The notes under the pieces were generated by a model. It worked only from the letters and a program-made list of their open reading frames with translations, was not told the origin of the DNA and ran no database searches. Positions 26,028 to 35,634 of a stretch of 64,000 bases of DNA are shown one piece after another. The position numbers and the translations under genes were made by a program. Source of the DNA: M3007 sp043764095 (GTDB taxonomy: Bacteria; Bacteroidota; Bacteroidia; Chitinophagales; Saprospiraceae); assembly GCA_043764095.1 (NCBI GenBank), contig JAYUKX010000124.1, positions 1-64,000 of the forward strand, read 5' to 3'. The number at the start of each line of letters is the position of its first letter. Positions within the stretch are counted from its first letter, which is position 1.

Positions 26028-28861
26028 TACAAATACATACTACGATTCCGATCCAATTCCCTAAAATACGGATCTTTCAAGTCCTTGATAAACTGAATTG
26101 CCTCACCTGTTGATTTCATTTCGGGGCCAAGTCGTTTATCGGCACCGGGGAATTTATCAAACGAGAAGACCGGAATCTTGATCGCATAACCTTCCAATTT
26201 ATTGATCATTTCAAAATCCTTGAGTTTGTGCGTACCCATCATCACCTTAGTAGCAATATTAAGATAAGGCACACCGTAGGCTTTCGCGATAAATGGCGTA
26301 GTGCGTGAAGCGCGAGGATTGGCCTCAATCACATACACTTGGTCATCTTTGATCGCAAATTGAATATTGATCAAACCCTTGATTTTCAACGCCCTTGCTA
26401 TTTTTTCAGCATGGTCGCACATCGTCTGTATCACAATCGGCCCAAGGCTATACGGTGGCAACATAGCACAAGAATCACCGGAATGGATACCCGCTGGCTC
26501 TATATGCTCCATAATGCCCATGATATGCACATCGTCGCCATCGCAAATGGCATCAATTTCGGCTTCTTTTGCGCGCTCTAAGAACTGGTCAATCAAAACG
26601 CGGTTATCGGGCAAATGCTTAAAAATACTCAATACATGGCGTTCCAATTCGTGGTCGTTGATCACGATACGCATCCCTTGTCCACCCAATACATACGAAG
26701 GACGCACAAGCAGCGGATAAGGCGTTTTTTTAGCAATATCCAATGCTTCGTCCACATCGGTAGCCACACCAAATACCGGATAAGGAATATCCAGTTCTTT
26801 TAGTAATTCGGAAAAACGACCGCGGTCTTCGGCAATATCCATATTATCGAAAGACGTACCGACCAGGTTCCAGCCTTTTTTATGCAGGTTTTCGGAGAGT
26901 TTCAAAGCAGTTTGGCCACCCAATTGCACAATTACGCCATCGGGTTGCTCATGCTCCAGTATTTCCTCCAAATGCTCCCAAAACACAGGTTCAAAATAAA
27001 GTTTGTCGGCCAAATCATAGTCCGTAGAGACCGTTTCAGGGTTACAATTCACCATAATGGCCTCGTAACCCATTTCTTTGATCGCCAAAATACCGTGGAC
27101 ACAGCAGTAATCAAACTCAATACCTTGTCCAATACGGTTAGGCCCAGAGCCTAAAACCACAATTTTCTTTTTATCGGAACGAACACTCTCGTTTTTGGTA
27201 TCAAAAGTGGAATAGAAATAATTCGTTTTGGATTCAAACTCCGCCGCGCAAGTATCCACCATCTTGAACACCCGACGAATACCGTGTACTTCTTTGCGCA
27301 CCCTCGTCACTTCTGTTTCAGAAATACGTTGAATCCAGGCAATTTGCGCATCAGAATAGCCATTTTTCTTGAGTTCTACAAAGAAATCATAAGGAATATC
27401 CTCTGCTACATTGAACTTGAGCAGGCGATCCTCCATTTTTACCAATTTCTTTATTTCGCCGATAAACCAAGGATCAATACCCGTCATTTTATGTACGGTT
27501 TTGGTCGGGATACCTAACCGGATAGCATCGCGGACACGATAAATACGGTCGTCGCTCACCCTTTCCAAACGATCCAATATATCTTCCGTTTTCATCCACT
27601 CTTTTTTATCCGCCCCGAGCCCCATACGGCTATTTTCTTGGCTCTGACATGCTTTTTGCAATGCCTCATTAAAACTACGCCCAATGGCCATTACCTCACC
27701 CACCGATTTCATTTGCAAACCAAGTCGCGGATCGGCATTAGGGAATTTATCAAAATTCCAACGCGGCATTTTCACAATCACATAATCCAATGTGGGTTCA
27801 AAAAACGCCGATGTCGTTTTGGTGATTTGGTTTTTTAATTCATCCAAATGGTACCCGATGGCCAATTTGGCCGCAATTTTAGCAATCGGGTAACCCGTTG
27901 CTTTGGAAGCCAATGCCGATGAACGCGATACACGCGGGTTCACCTCCACGGCAATTAATTTTTCATTTTCAGGGTTTTGGGCAAATTGCACATTACAACC
28001 ACCCGCAAAATTGCCCAATCCACGCATAATTTGGATGGCTTGGTTGCGCATATCCTGATAAGCGGTGTCGGAAAGTGTCATGGCGGGTGCTACAGTAATC
28101 GAATCACCGGTGTGGATACCCATTGGATCCAGGTTTTCTACCGTACAAATAATGACCACATTATCGTTGCTATCGCGGAGGAGTTCTAATTCAAACTCTT
28201 TCCAGCCCAGCACCGCTTTTTCTACCAAAACCTCGTGGGTTGGTGATGCGTTGAGGCCACGTTTGAGTGCTTCGTCGAATTCGTCCTCTTTCATCACAAA
28301 GCCACCGCCCGTACCACCCAAGGTGTAAGATGGGCGAATAACCAAAGGGAAACCGATTTTTTGCGCGGCTTCCTTACCTTCCAAATATGAATTAGCGATA
28401 AACGAAGGCGCAACACCCAGCCCCATGCCCACTACTAGTTTTTTAAATTCCTCGCGATTTTCGGTAATTTCGATCGCAGCAGTATCTACCCCAATCATCC
28501 GGCAATTGTATTCCTCCCAAAGTCCCATTTTCTCGCATTCGATCGCGAGGTTAAGGGCAGTTTGGCCACCCATTGTAGGCAAAATGGCATCCAAAGTGGG
28601 TAAATCCGGGTTATCGCGGTGTTCCTTTAGTATCCACTCGATATTTTCGGGATTCAGGGGACGCAGGTAAATATAATCTGCGGTGACCGGATCGGTCATA
28701 ATGGTAGCCGGGTTAGAATTGATGAGTGCAACCTTGATCCCTTCTTCGCGTAAGGAACGGCTGGCCTGTGAACCGGAATAATCAAACTCGCAAGCCTGAC
28801 CAATGATAATCGGCCCTGAACCGATGATGAGAATAGAATTTATCGAATTATCGCGTGGCAT
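26021..28861 (-). CDS. carB: Carbamoyl-phosphate synthase large subunit
   Basis: The 946-residue ATP-grasp enzyme makes carbamoyl phosphate from bicarbonate, glutamine-derived ammonia and two ATP, feeding pyrimidine and arginine synthesis. Two homologous halves are clear: GSGPIIIGQACEFDYSG opens the first and GSGPNRIGQGIEFDYC the second, each with its own ATP-grasp glycine loop (GGTGGG and GGQGM) and ENPR-like metal site (VEVNPRVSRSS, IEANPRASRTT). The protein ends soon after the second half, so the C-terminal regulatory MGS-like domain of the E. coli enzyme (1073 residues) is absent or very short, as in other Bacteroidota. carA is not in this window. The leader looks like an attenuator. Confidence 0.96.
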   Translation of the reverse strand: MPRDNSINSILIIGSGPIIIGQACEFDYSGSQASRSLREEGIKVALINSNPATIMTDPVTADYIYLRPLNPENIEWILKEHRDNPDLPTLDAILPTMGGQTALNLAIECEKMGLWEEYNCRMIGVDTAAIEITENREEFKKLVVGMGLGVAPSFIANSYLEGKEAAQKIGFPLVIRPSYTLGGTGGGFVMKEDEFDEALKRGLNASPTHEVLVEKAVLGWKEFELELLRDSNDNVVIICTVENLDPMGIHTGDSITVAPAMTLSDTAYQDMRNQAIQIMRGLGNFAGGCNVQFAQNPENEKLIAVEVNPRVSRSSALASKATGYPIAKIAAKLAIGYHLDELKNQITKTTSAFFEPTLDYVIVKMPRWNFDKFPNADPRLGLQMKSVGEVMAIGRSFNEALQKACQSQENSRMGLGADKKEWMKTEDILDRLERVSDDRIYRVRDAIRLGIPTKTVHKMTGIDPWFIGEIKKLVKMEDRLLKFNVAEDIPYDFFVELKKNGYSDAQIAWIQRISETEVTRVRKEVHGIRRVFKMVDTCAAEFESKTNYFYSTFDTKNESVRSDKKKIVVLGSGPNRIGQGIEFDYCCVHGILAIKEMGYEAIMVNCNPETVSTDYDLADKLYFEPVFWEHLEEILEHEQPDGVIVQLGGQTALKLSENLHKKGWNLVGTSFDNMDIAEDRGRFSELLKELDIPYPVFGVATDVDEALDIAKKTPYPLLVRPSYVLGGQGMRIVINDHELERHVLSIFKHLPDNRVLIDQFLERAKEAEIDAICDGDDVHIMGIMEHIEPAGIHSGDSCAMLPPYSLGPIVIQTMCDHAEKIARALKIKGLINIQFAIKDDQVYVIEANPRASRTTPFIAKAYGVPYLNIATKVMMGTHKLKDFEMINKLEGYAIKIPVFSFDKFPGADKRLGPEMKSTGEAIQFIKDLKDPYFRELDRNRSMYLYQ

Positions 28862-28890
28862 AGTGTTTATGTCTCAGACATTATGTCTAT

Positions 28891-28935
28891 TAAAAAAAAG
28901 CCGAATAGTGGAATTTGGATTCCACTATTCGGCTT
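28891..28935 (-). terminator. Intrinsic terminator inside the carB leader (candidate attenuator)
   Basis: On the minus strand a perfect 17-bp stem (arms 28935-28919 and 28914-28898, loop of four) runs into eight T residues. It lies between a consensus promoter at 28982-29014 and the carB start at 28861, only 29 bases before the ATG. It could also terminate readthrough from the UPF0173 gene. A short palindrome (AGACATTATGTCT, 28876-28888) follows. Confidence 0.85.
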
Positions 28936-28972
28936 ACCGACTTAATAAAAAAACGTTTACTTGTCGCTTCAT
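28934..28972 (-). CDS. Candidate carB leader peptide
   Basis: A 12-codon frame encodes MKRQVNVFLLSR and its TAA stop (28936-28934) overlaps the first base pairs of the terminator stem. Codons 7-9 carry a run of seven T (28953-28947). A ribosome that follows RNA polymerase closely would cover the 5' arm of the terminator, which is the logic of the enterobacterial pyrBI leader. The weak point is that the predicted transcription start is only about seven bases before the ATG, so translation would be nearly leaderless. Confidence 0.4.
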   Translation of the reverse strand: MKRQVNVFLLSR

Positions 28973-28981
28973 GTCGGGGCG

Positions 28982-29014
28982 CAAAGGTACAACAAGGTTT
29001 TGGATACGGCCAAA
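28982..29014 (-). promoter_or_regulatory. Promoter of carB
   Basis: On the minus strand TTTG (29014-29011), a 21-base spacer and TACCTTTG (28989-28982) match the Bacteroidota consensus. The start site would be near 28978, upstream of the leader terminator. Confidence 0.75.
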
Positions 29015-29103
29015 TGGTTGGGCTGTTTTTTTGAAAATGGCGTGATATTTTTATGATTTGGGGCGGGGAGTTTATTGGAGCATATTTTTGTAATAACACA
29101 ACC

Positions 29104-29826
29104 TCATCTACTCCAAATTTCCCCAGCCTTCAATACACGTACTTCTACCCCATCCAAATCCCGCACCCGCTCTACTAAATCTTCCGGTTTACCCACTAAT
29201 GAATCAAAAGTACCATAATGAAAAGGAATTACGTATTCCGAACCAATCATACCTACCGCGTAAGACGCCTCTAAAGGCCCCATTGTATAGCGGTCACCAA
29301 TCGGTAACACCGCAACCTGTGGCTTATAAATATCGCCAATCAGTTTCATATCGCCAAAAACACCAGTATCACCTGCAAAATAAATACGGAGACCATCCGA
29401 CAAGTGGAGTATAAAACCTACTGACCCATGTGGGTGGGTAAATTTTCCATCCGGTTCATTAATATGGGCCAAATGGAAGGCTTGTACCATTGTAACTTTT
29501 ACATCCAACAATTCGATAGTACCACCATAGTTTATGGGTTCAATTTGGGTTTCCGGTATGCCATTTTCCAATAAATACCACCTACAAATGGGGTTAGCGA
29601 CCAATTTTGCTTGCGTTTTTGCCAATATTTCGGGCAATTTAACATCAAAATGATCGTCGTGGCCATGCGTGACCAACATGAGGTCTATTTGCTCCTGAAT
29701 CTTATCTTCTTCTCGGATAAATGGGTTGTCGATCAACCAAGGATCTATAATAACGATACGACCTTCAGGTGTCGTTACTTTAAAGGTTGCGTGGCCGAGT
29801 AGTTGGATTTTTGTTTGGAATTTCAT
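29104..29826 (-). CDS. UPF0173 metallo-beta-lactamase-fold hydrolase
   Basis: The 240-residue protein has the metal-binding THGHDDH motif (residues about 53-59), further ligands in AFHLAH, AGDTGVFGD and PFHYGTF, and the family N-terminus LLGHATFKV. Family members (UPF0173, related to UlaG/YtkL) are metal-dependent hydrolases of mostly unknown substrate. It is the last gene of the ppk2-tcdA-UPF0173 unit, two bases after tcdA. The strong terminator at 28891-28935 could end this transcript. Confidence 0.9.
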   Translation of the reverse strand: MKFQTKIQLLGHATFKVTTPEGRIVIIDPWLIDNPFIREEDKIQEQIDLMLVTHGHDDHFDVKLPEILAKTQAKLVANPICRWYLLENGIPETQIEPINYGGTIELLDVKVTMVQAFHLAHINEPDGKFTHPHGSVGFILHLSDGLRIYFAGDTGVFGDMKLIGDIYKPQVAVLPIGDRYTMGPLEASYAVGMIGSEYVIPFHYGTFDSLVGKPEDLVERVRDLDGVEVRVLKAGEIWSR

Positions 29827-29828
29827 GT

Positions 29829-30623
29829 TTACTTATAAGTTTTCAGGCGTTTACCATTACCCTCCACCAAATCCCGAATCACCACGCTCGCCATATGCAA
29901 GCCAAATAGCGCAGGAATATAGGAAATAGTGCCATAATAAGAGCGTTTAAAATTGGTGCCATCGGTGAGTTTGCAGTTCTCTTTTTTCACCAATTCAGAA
30001 GAAAATACTACGGTAACCCCGCGGCGAACGCCCTTTCGCTTGAGACCTTTGCGCACCGTTTGCGAAAATGGACAATTAAAGGTTTCTGACAAATCCGCGA
30101 CCTGTACTTTACTCGGATCGATACGTCCACCCGCACCCATGCTGCTGATAATCCGGATATCCAATTGCTTACAGGCAACAATTAAGTATTGTTTGGGTTG
30201 TACCGAGTCGATACAATCAAAAACATAATCGAAATTACGATCCACCAGTTCTGTGGCTTTATCGGGCTGCAAAAAATCCTCGATGACCGTCAGGTTCAAA
30301 TCGGGATTAATATCCTTCATGCGCTGCGCCATTACCGTCGTTTTGGGTATGCCCACGGTACTGTGTAGCGCAGGCAATTGGCGGTTGGTATTGGTAAGGT
30401 CAACGGTATCGCCATCCACGATGGTCATATTACCTACACCTGCACGGCAAAGGAATTCAGCGGCGAAACTACCCACGCCTCCCAGTCCAACGACCAAAAT
30501 ATTCATATTTTTTAATCGCTCCAAGGCGGGGCCTGTGAGCAACAATTCGGTACGCTGCAACCAATGTGGTGTATTATAAAGGGTATCGGCTGCTGCTGCC
30601 GATTCTATTATTTGCTCTGACAT
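29829..30623 (-). CDS. tcdA: tRNA threonylcarbamoyladenosine dehydratase
   Basis: The 264-residue E1-like ThiF-family protein matches TcdA (CsdL/YgdL), which cyclises t6A37 of tRNAs to ct6A using ATP. It begins with HWLQRTELLLTG, then the nucleotide motif VVGLGGVGSFAAEFLCRAG, the DGDTVDLTNTNRQ segment and the SSMGAGGRIDP region. The ATG at 30623 is preferred over 30650 because the extra N-terminal residues are not typical of the family. It ends two bases before the UPF0173 gene. Confidence 0.9.
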   Translation of the reverse strand: MSEQIIESAAAADTLYNTPHWLQRTELLLTGPALERLKNMNILVVGLGGVGSFAAEFLCRAGVGNMTIVDGDTVDLTNTNRQLPALHSTVGIPKTTVMAQRMKDINPDLNLTVIEDFLQPDKATELVDRNFDYVFDCIDSVQPKQYLIVACKQLDIRIISSMGAGGRIDPSKVQVADLSETFNCPFSQTVRKGLKRKGVRRGVTVVFSSELVKKENCKLTDGTNFKRSYYGTISYIPALFGLHMASVVIRDLVEGNGKRLKTYK

Positions 30624-30647
30624 GATGTGCTTGTTATAAAATGGCCA

Positions 30648-30655
30648 CAAAGGTA
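30648..30655 (-). promoter_or_regulatory. Possible internal promoter for tcdA
   Basis: TACCTTTG on the minus strand, 25 bases before the tcdA start. A partial -33 element (ATTG, about 22 bases upstream) lies within the 3' end of ppk2. It would allow tcdA expression without ppk2. Confidence 0.45.
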
Positions 30656-30659
30656 CGCC

Positions 30660-31397
30660 CTACTTTGGCATTCCGGGCAATTGCATATTTAGTTTTTCCA
30701 ATTCCTCTACCATCACCTTTGCCATGACATAATCGCGGTACCAACGGTTGTCCACCGGACATATATGCCATGGAATCTTGCTGTTGTTGATCGCGTATTC
30801 GTAAGCTTCCATGTATTTATCCCAATGTTTGCGCTCTTCCCAATCACCGTCATTATGTTTCCAAAATTTTTCAGGATCTGTTTTACGCTCCATCAATTGG
30901 ATTTCTTGCTCTTCTTTGGATAGGTGCATATAAAATTTGAACACCAAAGTATTATTGTCTTTGGCCAATAACTCCTCAAAGGCATTGATCGCGTTCATGC
31001 GCATCTGTAACCGTTCGGCATCAATCCAGCCATGCACACTTTGGATCAAAATATCCTCGTAATGGCTGCGGTTAAAAATAGTCATCATCCCTTTCAGAGG
31101 GGCTACTTTGTGTACCCGCCAAAGGAAATCATGCGCAAATTCCTCCTCGGTTGGCTTTTTAAAAGAGACCAAATTAAGACCAGCCACGGAGCAACTATCA
31201 AATACATTGCGGACTGCGCCGTCTTTGCCGCTGGCATCCATCCCCTGAAGGATAACAATGGCACTGTATTTACCTTGAGCATACATCAAGTGCTGCAAAG
31301 TACCGAGGCGTTCTACCAAGGCTAATGTTTTTTCTTTGTATTCTTTTTTGGTCGCGCCTTCTGGAGCGGTTGTTGGTATTTTAGAAAGTACTATCAT
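30660..31397 (-). CDS. ppk2: PPK2 family polyphosphate kinase
   Basis: The 245-residue protein has the PPK2 Walker A loop GMDASGKDGAVRNVF and the Walker B-like FNRSHYEDIL, with the lid region KFYMHLSKEEQ and the DNRWYRD motif near the end. The single-domain length fits PPK2 enzymes that phosphorylate nucleotides from polyphosphate. Which nucleotide (NMP or NDP) cannot be told here. It is the first gene of a three-gene unit with tcdA and UPF0173. Upstream lies a long palindromic repeat. Confidence 0.92.
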   Translation of the reverse strand: MIVLSKIPTTAPEGATKKEYKEKTLALVERLGTLQHLMYAQGKYSAIVILQGMDASGKDGAVRNVFDSCSVAGLNLVSFKKPTEEEFAHDFLWRVHKVAPLKGMMTIFNRSHYEDILIQSVHGWIDAERLQMRMNAINAFEELLAKDNNTLVFKFYMHLSKEEQEIQLMERKTDPEKFWKHNDGDWEERKHWDKYMEAYEYAINNSKIPWHICPVDNRWYRDYVMAKVMVEELEKLNMQLPGMPK

Positions 31398-31427
31398 TAA
31401 TATGTTAGGTAGTTATATTTTATGTAG

Positions 31428-31619
31428 ATATTCAGCCGCCTCAAAATTCCCATAGGGAATGTATGTTTATAGGGTTGAATGAAAACTGACCCAAATCCCG
31501 TAGGGATTGCATGTTATTTTGTACGTTTTTTACATGAAATCCCTACAGGATTTGGGCAATTACTACTATCCAGCCTATAAACACATATTCCCTAATGGGA
31601 ATTTGAGGGGGCTGGATAG
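31428..31619. repeat. Nested long inverted repeat
   Basis: Outer arms (about 31428-31472 and 31574-31619) contain CAGCCgCCTCAAAATTCCC and its near complement. Inner arms (about 31488-31513 and 31533-31557) pair CCCAAATCCCGTAGGGATT with AATCCCTACAGGATTTGGG-like sequence. The whole element could fold as a very long hairpin. It separates the 3' end of the helicase gene from ppk2. The outer arm motif recurs at 49820-49874. Confidence 0.8.
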
Positions 31620-31631
31620 TTATTTTTTATC

Positions 31632-34600
31632 TTATCCCTCACTCAATAATTTAGCCGCCAATCGCCGTGCTTCTTGTCGGGGACTTTTCCACCATTGCGC
31701 CGCCAAAACTGGGGTATAACTTACACCATTTTTATTGAAATAATAGCGTAATTTTTCTTCCCACTCGTGCGAAGGCGCATCGGTGTGCGCAAATACGCCA
31801 TCGAATTGAGGGATTAATGTTTTCCCATCCGTTCGTATGACCAAAGGCACTGTTAAATCTGCTACTTTGGAGTTCCGTTGTACACTACCCGGTTCAAAGA
31901 ACGGCAACAACATGTGTTCCACTTCTTCCATAAACATGGTAGGTTTGAACAAACGATCCGGGTAATTTAATAAGATTTTTAATTTGGACAATTGATCTTT
32001 CACCGCTTTGGTATCGCCTTTTTGTAAATGATCGGCAAAAGTCACCAAATGTGAAAGAATACAAGTCCCCAAGAAATTTTTATCCGCAGCCAATACCGAG
32101 AATAATCCCGCTGGAATAGAATGCGCGATATATAACTTCTGTGTAGCGCGGGTCAAGGCGATATGCAATTGGTTGATACCTTCCTGCGTATTCCAAAAAT
32201 GCAAATGTTTGGTCAATGTGCCGCTTACATCGGTGTTGCCATGCACCAACGACAGCAGCAATACATCCACGTGTTGGCCTTGTAGTTCGGCAAATTGATA
32301 CACGCCCAAGCCGTTCAATTGCAATTGCTGAATTTTTTCAAAACCCGGCGCATGGCGTTGGCGAACGCGTAATAATTGGGTGGCGATCAAATCGCGTTGT
32401 TGTACCGTGGCACAAGCAATACCTACTACTGGATAGGTTTTGGCTGGCGTTTGCTCAATAAGGTTGAGCCAATCAATAATTTGTCGGGCTTCTGCTTCAT
32501 TGGTCTGGGTTTTTTCGTCGTAGCGTCCACCCACGTTTTCTACCATCGTAATACCCTCGGCAGATCGGCCAGAAGGCAAACGTTTGAATGGTGTGCCGAA
32601 AGCAATTCTGTTAAAGTCCACCCATTCTTCTGGTGCGTCAGAGTGTTGATAATCAAGGGTATGTGAAAGCACACCAAGCGTTTTGCAATATTCCAAAAAG
32701 TCGTCGTCCGCTTGTGGTGTCATGTCCTGTTTGGAATCGCCCATCACCACCAAATGCTTGGCTTGGTCAAACAACGTATAACATTGTTGTTTGGAAATAT
32801 TGTGCGCTTCATCCACCAAAACCACATCAAAAAGCATATTGGAGTGCTTTACCACATCATTGGCAACATGTGGGCTGACCAACAAAACGGGTAAAGTTTC
32901 GGTGAGTGCTTCGATATGCTTACTAAATAATTCAGCAATATCCTTATCTGCTGATAATACGCGATTGTCTTTTCCAAACCAAGTCTTATACGCCTTGGAA
33001 TCGGCTGATTTCAACTTTTTAAGCGCCACATTTTTGCGTTGCTGCCAATAGTAACTCAGGTGTCCAGGCAAGTTATTGCGCAGATCATTAAAACCTTTGC
33101 TATAACCATCAATCGTATCTTTATCCCACAACAAAGCGGGCGTATATCTATCCTGCAAAAAATGATACAAATACCAACTATCAAAAGCAGCCACCCAATC
33201 GCGGGGTTTTACCTTACACAGCGCGCGTACTACTTTTTGCTCCGCAGGGCGCAAGGACAACCAATGCTTTTGCCAAACATAAAAATCGTTGAAATCGCGC
33301 AGGCTGAATTGTGTTTCCTCCAAGCGGGCAATCATTTCCTCCAAAAACTCCTGCCGCTTGGGAATTGTAAGCATTTCGTGGCGTACAGGACTGGAATAAA
33401 GGCCAGAATCGTTGAAATCCAGTAAAAAATCGTCCAGATGGATTTCCAAATCCTTTACAGAATCACGGAAATCGATACCTTGGTGGATCGTTCTTGCATT
33501 GAGTCGCTTTACCTCTTCCCGCACAATGACTGGTATTTTCTTTTGCCATTGCTCCAAGGATTTTTCAAATGTTTTGGTCAGTTCGGCTATACGCGGCAAG
33601 TCGCGTGCGTCATAAGTTTGTGGAAAATCAAAATCGAAATACTTCTGCAAAGAATAGGCTTTGCGCAAGTTTTCAAAAGCAACGCCTACTTGTTCCTTAT
33701 CGGCGGTCATCAATTTCACCTTATCGGAGAGCGCGCCATATAATTTTTCTACGCCAGAAATAGGTTTTGCAAAATCAGCACCAAATCGGTTGGTACCATC
33801 CGCAATAGATTCGCGTATTTTTTTGGTCAGCGAAGCCAATTCCAAGTAATGTTGTTCATAGCGGTCGTTGAGTGTTTCTGCGTATTCGTTGGTGCGCGTA
33901 ATATAAGTATGGTGCAAAGCCGTGGCTTTTTCCAGCAGTTGATTGACGGTATGAATCGTCCATTCAAAACTTTTACTGGCGCCTTGTTCCACAAAAATTT
34001 TGCCTTGCAAACGGCTCAACGGGTGGTCGAGCGTTGGGAAACGCGCAAAAAGCGGTTCACTTACCTGAATCGCATCAATAATTTGATCGTATTCGGCTTT
34101 TGAAAATTCAAAATCGCTGGGATTGATCTGAGTAAGCAGTAAATCCTTGGCTTCCTTGCGGTTGGCGCGCATAAATAAACCAACAGTTTCGCTATAATTC
34201 AAATCGCCAAAAACAGGCGTATGCAACAATTTCCAGCCTTCGTCCAATTTACCCTGTTCGCGTTTGCACTGCTGCATGATGGTATTCATCAATTGCTGAT
34301 CGCTCGCTGGTTTGCTTTTTGCATCGGCGGCGGCGCGGAGCATATCGGCCAACATGAGTTGATCGCCAGTCAAATCTCTCAAAATAAACGAAAGATCGCC
34401 AAAGCCCTTATCGACGATAAATTTTTGCGCACGACGCAGGGCATTAATACTTTGAGAAACGACCAAACACTTTTTACCACTCATCAAGGCATTAATAATA
34501 ATAGCCGAGATCAAATAGGTTTTCCCTGTACCACTCGCCCCTTCTACCACATTAATCGATGCTTTTTGAACGGCTTGTAATACCTGCCGTTGTGATGGAT

Positions 34601-35369
34601 CAAGCGGGAGTAAACTTAAAGAACTTTGCCAATCCGAATCTGCCGGAAGATCAGGAATGACGACTGGAGCATCGGTACGGGTATTTTTAGGCAATGTAGG
34701 AAAAATACCTGCTACTGCCGACCAACACAAACGCCCTGTGAGTGTAGCATATTCCGCTTCTGCACCTCTGGGCAATGGTTGAACGCTCAAGGGCAATCCT
34801 TCCTCGTGTGCTTTGGTCAATAACCGCACTGCATCCGTAATTTCAGCGAGGTTGCGGTTGCTCAATTGTTTTCCCTCCGCTAAGGCACGTGCTTTACTCG
34901 ACAAATCGGAAGCATTTAAGCTATCTATTAAGTAAAATAATGGATAATTGGGCAAAATGGTATGATTTTCATTCCGCTGTACGATCCAACTATCTGGATT
35001 GGTGGCATGAGGCTCCAATTGAATTTGCCATAAAAATAAGGGTGCGGTAATATTTACACCACCCATTTTGGCCATTAAAACGGGATAGCCCACGGCGAGG
35101 TTTTTTGTACCAAACACCCGTTCCAAATTCCTCGATTCAAAATAAAAATGCGAAAACAATTCACCGGCCTCCAAATGCTGGACTTGCAACGGCATATCAA
35201 ACGGTTTGCCTTCCATCAATGCACGGATACATTTCACCGCAAAATCGTCGTCATTCAATTCGAATAGATCGGCCATATTGGCGCCACCAGGATTGGCCTG
35301 TAACCACGCCAAAGGTGCTCCTTTGAGATCGGCTAGTGTGGGCGTGTGTTGAGATTCGGTATTTATCAT
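31632..35369 (-). CDS. SF1 helicase with nuclease-like C-terminal tail
   Basis: The 1245-residue protein is a superfamily 1 (Upf1/DUF4011-like) helicase. LDPSQRQVL (256-264) leads to Walker A GASGTGKT (277-284). A long inserted helical region (about 340-830) separates it from Walker B VVLVDEAHN. The C-terminal motor motifs include QGQHVDVLLLSLVHG and IALTRATQKLYI. The final 70 residues (FDGVFAHT ... GVSYTPVLAAQWWKSP) resemble the Vsr-like nuclease domain found at the end of DUF4011 helicases, but the usual catalytic E/C-x-D appears as Q-x-D. Many relatives act in DNA repair or phage defence. No partner genes are adjacent. Confidence 0.82.
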   Translation of the reverse strand: MINTESQHTPTLADLKGAPLAWLQANPGGANMADLFELNDDDFAVKCIRALMEGKPFDMPLQVQHLEAGELFSHFYFESRNLERVFGTKNLAVGYPVLMAKMGGVNITAPLFLWQIQLEPHATNPDSWIVQRNENHTILPNYPLFYLIDSLNASDLSSKARALAEGKQLSNRNLAEITDAVRLLTKAHEEGLPLSVQPLPRGAEAEYATLTGRLCWSAVAGIFPTLPKNTRTDAPVVIPDLPADSDWQSSLSLLPLDPSQRQVLQAVQKASINVVEGASGTGKTYLISAIIINALMSGKKCLVVSQSINALRRAQKFIVDKGFGDLSFILRDLTGDQLMLADMLRAAADAKSKPASDQQLMNTIMQQCKREQGKLDEGWKLLHTPVFGDLNYSETVGLFMRANRKEAKDLLLTQINPSDFEFSKAEYDQIIDAIQVSEPLFARFPTLDHPLSRLQGKIFVEQGASKSFEWTIHTVNQLLEKATALHHTYITRTNEYAETLNDRYEQHYLELASLTKKIRESIADGTNRFGADFAKPISGVEKLYGALSDKVKLMTADKEQVGVAFENLRKAYSLQKYFDFDFPQTYDARDLPRIAELTKTFEKSLEQWQKKIPVIVREEVKRLNARTIHQGIDFRDSVKDLEIHLDDFLLDFNDSGLYSSPVRHEMLTIPKRQEFLEEMIARLEETQFSLRDFNDFYVWQKHWLSLRPAEQKVVRALCKVKPRDWVAAFDSWYLYHFLQDRYTPALLWDKDTIDGYSKGFNDLRNNLPGHLSYYWQQRKNVALKKLKSADSKAYKTWFGKDNRVLSADKDIAELFSKHIEALTETLPVLLVSPHVANDVVKHSNMLFDVVLVDEAHNISKQQCYTLFDQAKHLVVMGDSKQDMTPQADDDFLEYCKTLGVLSHTLDYQHSDAPEEWVDFNRIAFGTPFKRLPSGRSAEGITMVENVGGRYDEKTQTNEAEARQIIDWLNLIEQTPAKTYPVVGIACATVQQRDLIATQLLRVRQRHAPGFEKIQQLQLNGLGVYQFAELQGQHVDVLLLSLVHGNTDVSGTLTKHLHFWNTQEGINQLHIALTRATQKLYIAHSIPAGLFSVLAADKNFLGTCILSHLVTFADHLQKGDTKAVKDQLSKLKILLNYPDRLFKPTMFMEEVEHMLLPFFEPGSVQRNSKVADLTVPLVIRTDGKTLIPQFDGVFAHTDAPSHEWEEKLRYYFNKNGVSYTPVLAAQWWKSPRQEARRLAAKLLSEG

Positions 35370-35634
35370 CTACTTTGTTTGATATTGTTTGAGCGTATTT
35401 GTTATTGGTTTTGTCGCTGTTGATTACACCATTTTTAAGCGTGAACGTTAGATCGATAAAAGTGTAAATTGCATGGGCGACCAATAACTATTACTGTTGT
35501 AGTACTTCTTAAGGAACGTGTAAATATTATTTTCACGTTCCTAAGGGCAAAAGAACGAAATTTGTTTCAAATTATAGCAACGAATCTACAAAAGTTGAAA
35601 ATATTGCATTTCTTTGCACTAAAATGTGTAAATT

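Noticed and set aside
31632..35369. Complete restriction or known defence system around the helicase
   Set aside because: Neighbours are ppk2 and an M20 amidohydrolase. No methylase or other defence gene is adjacent.
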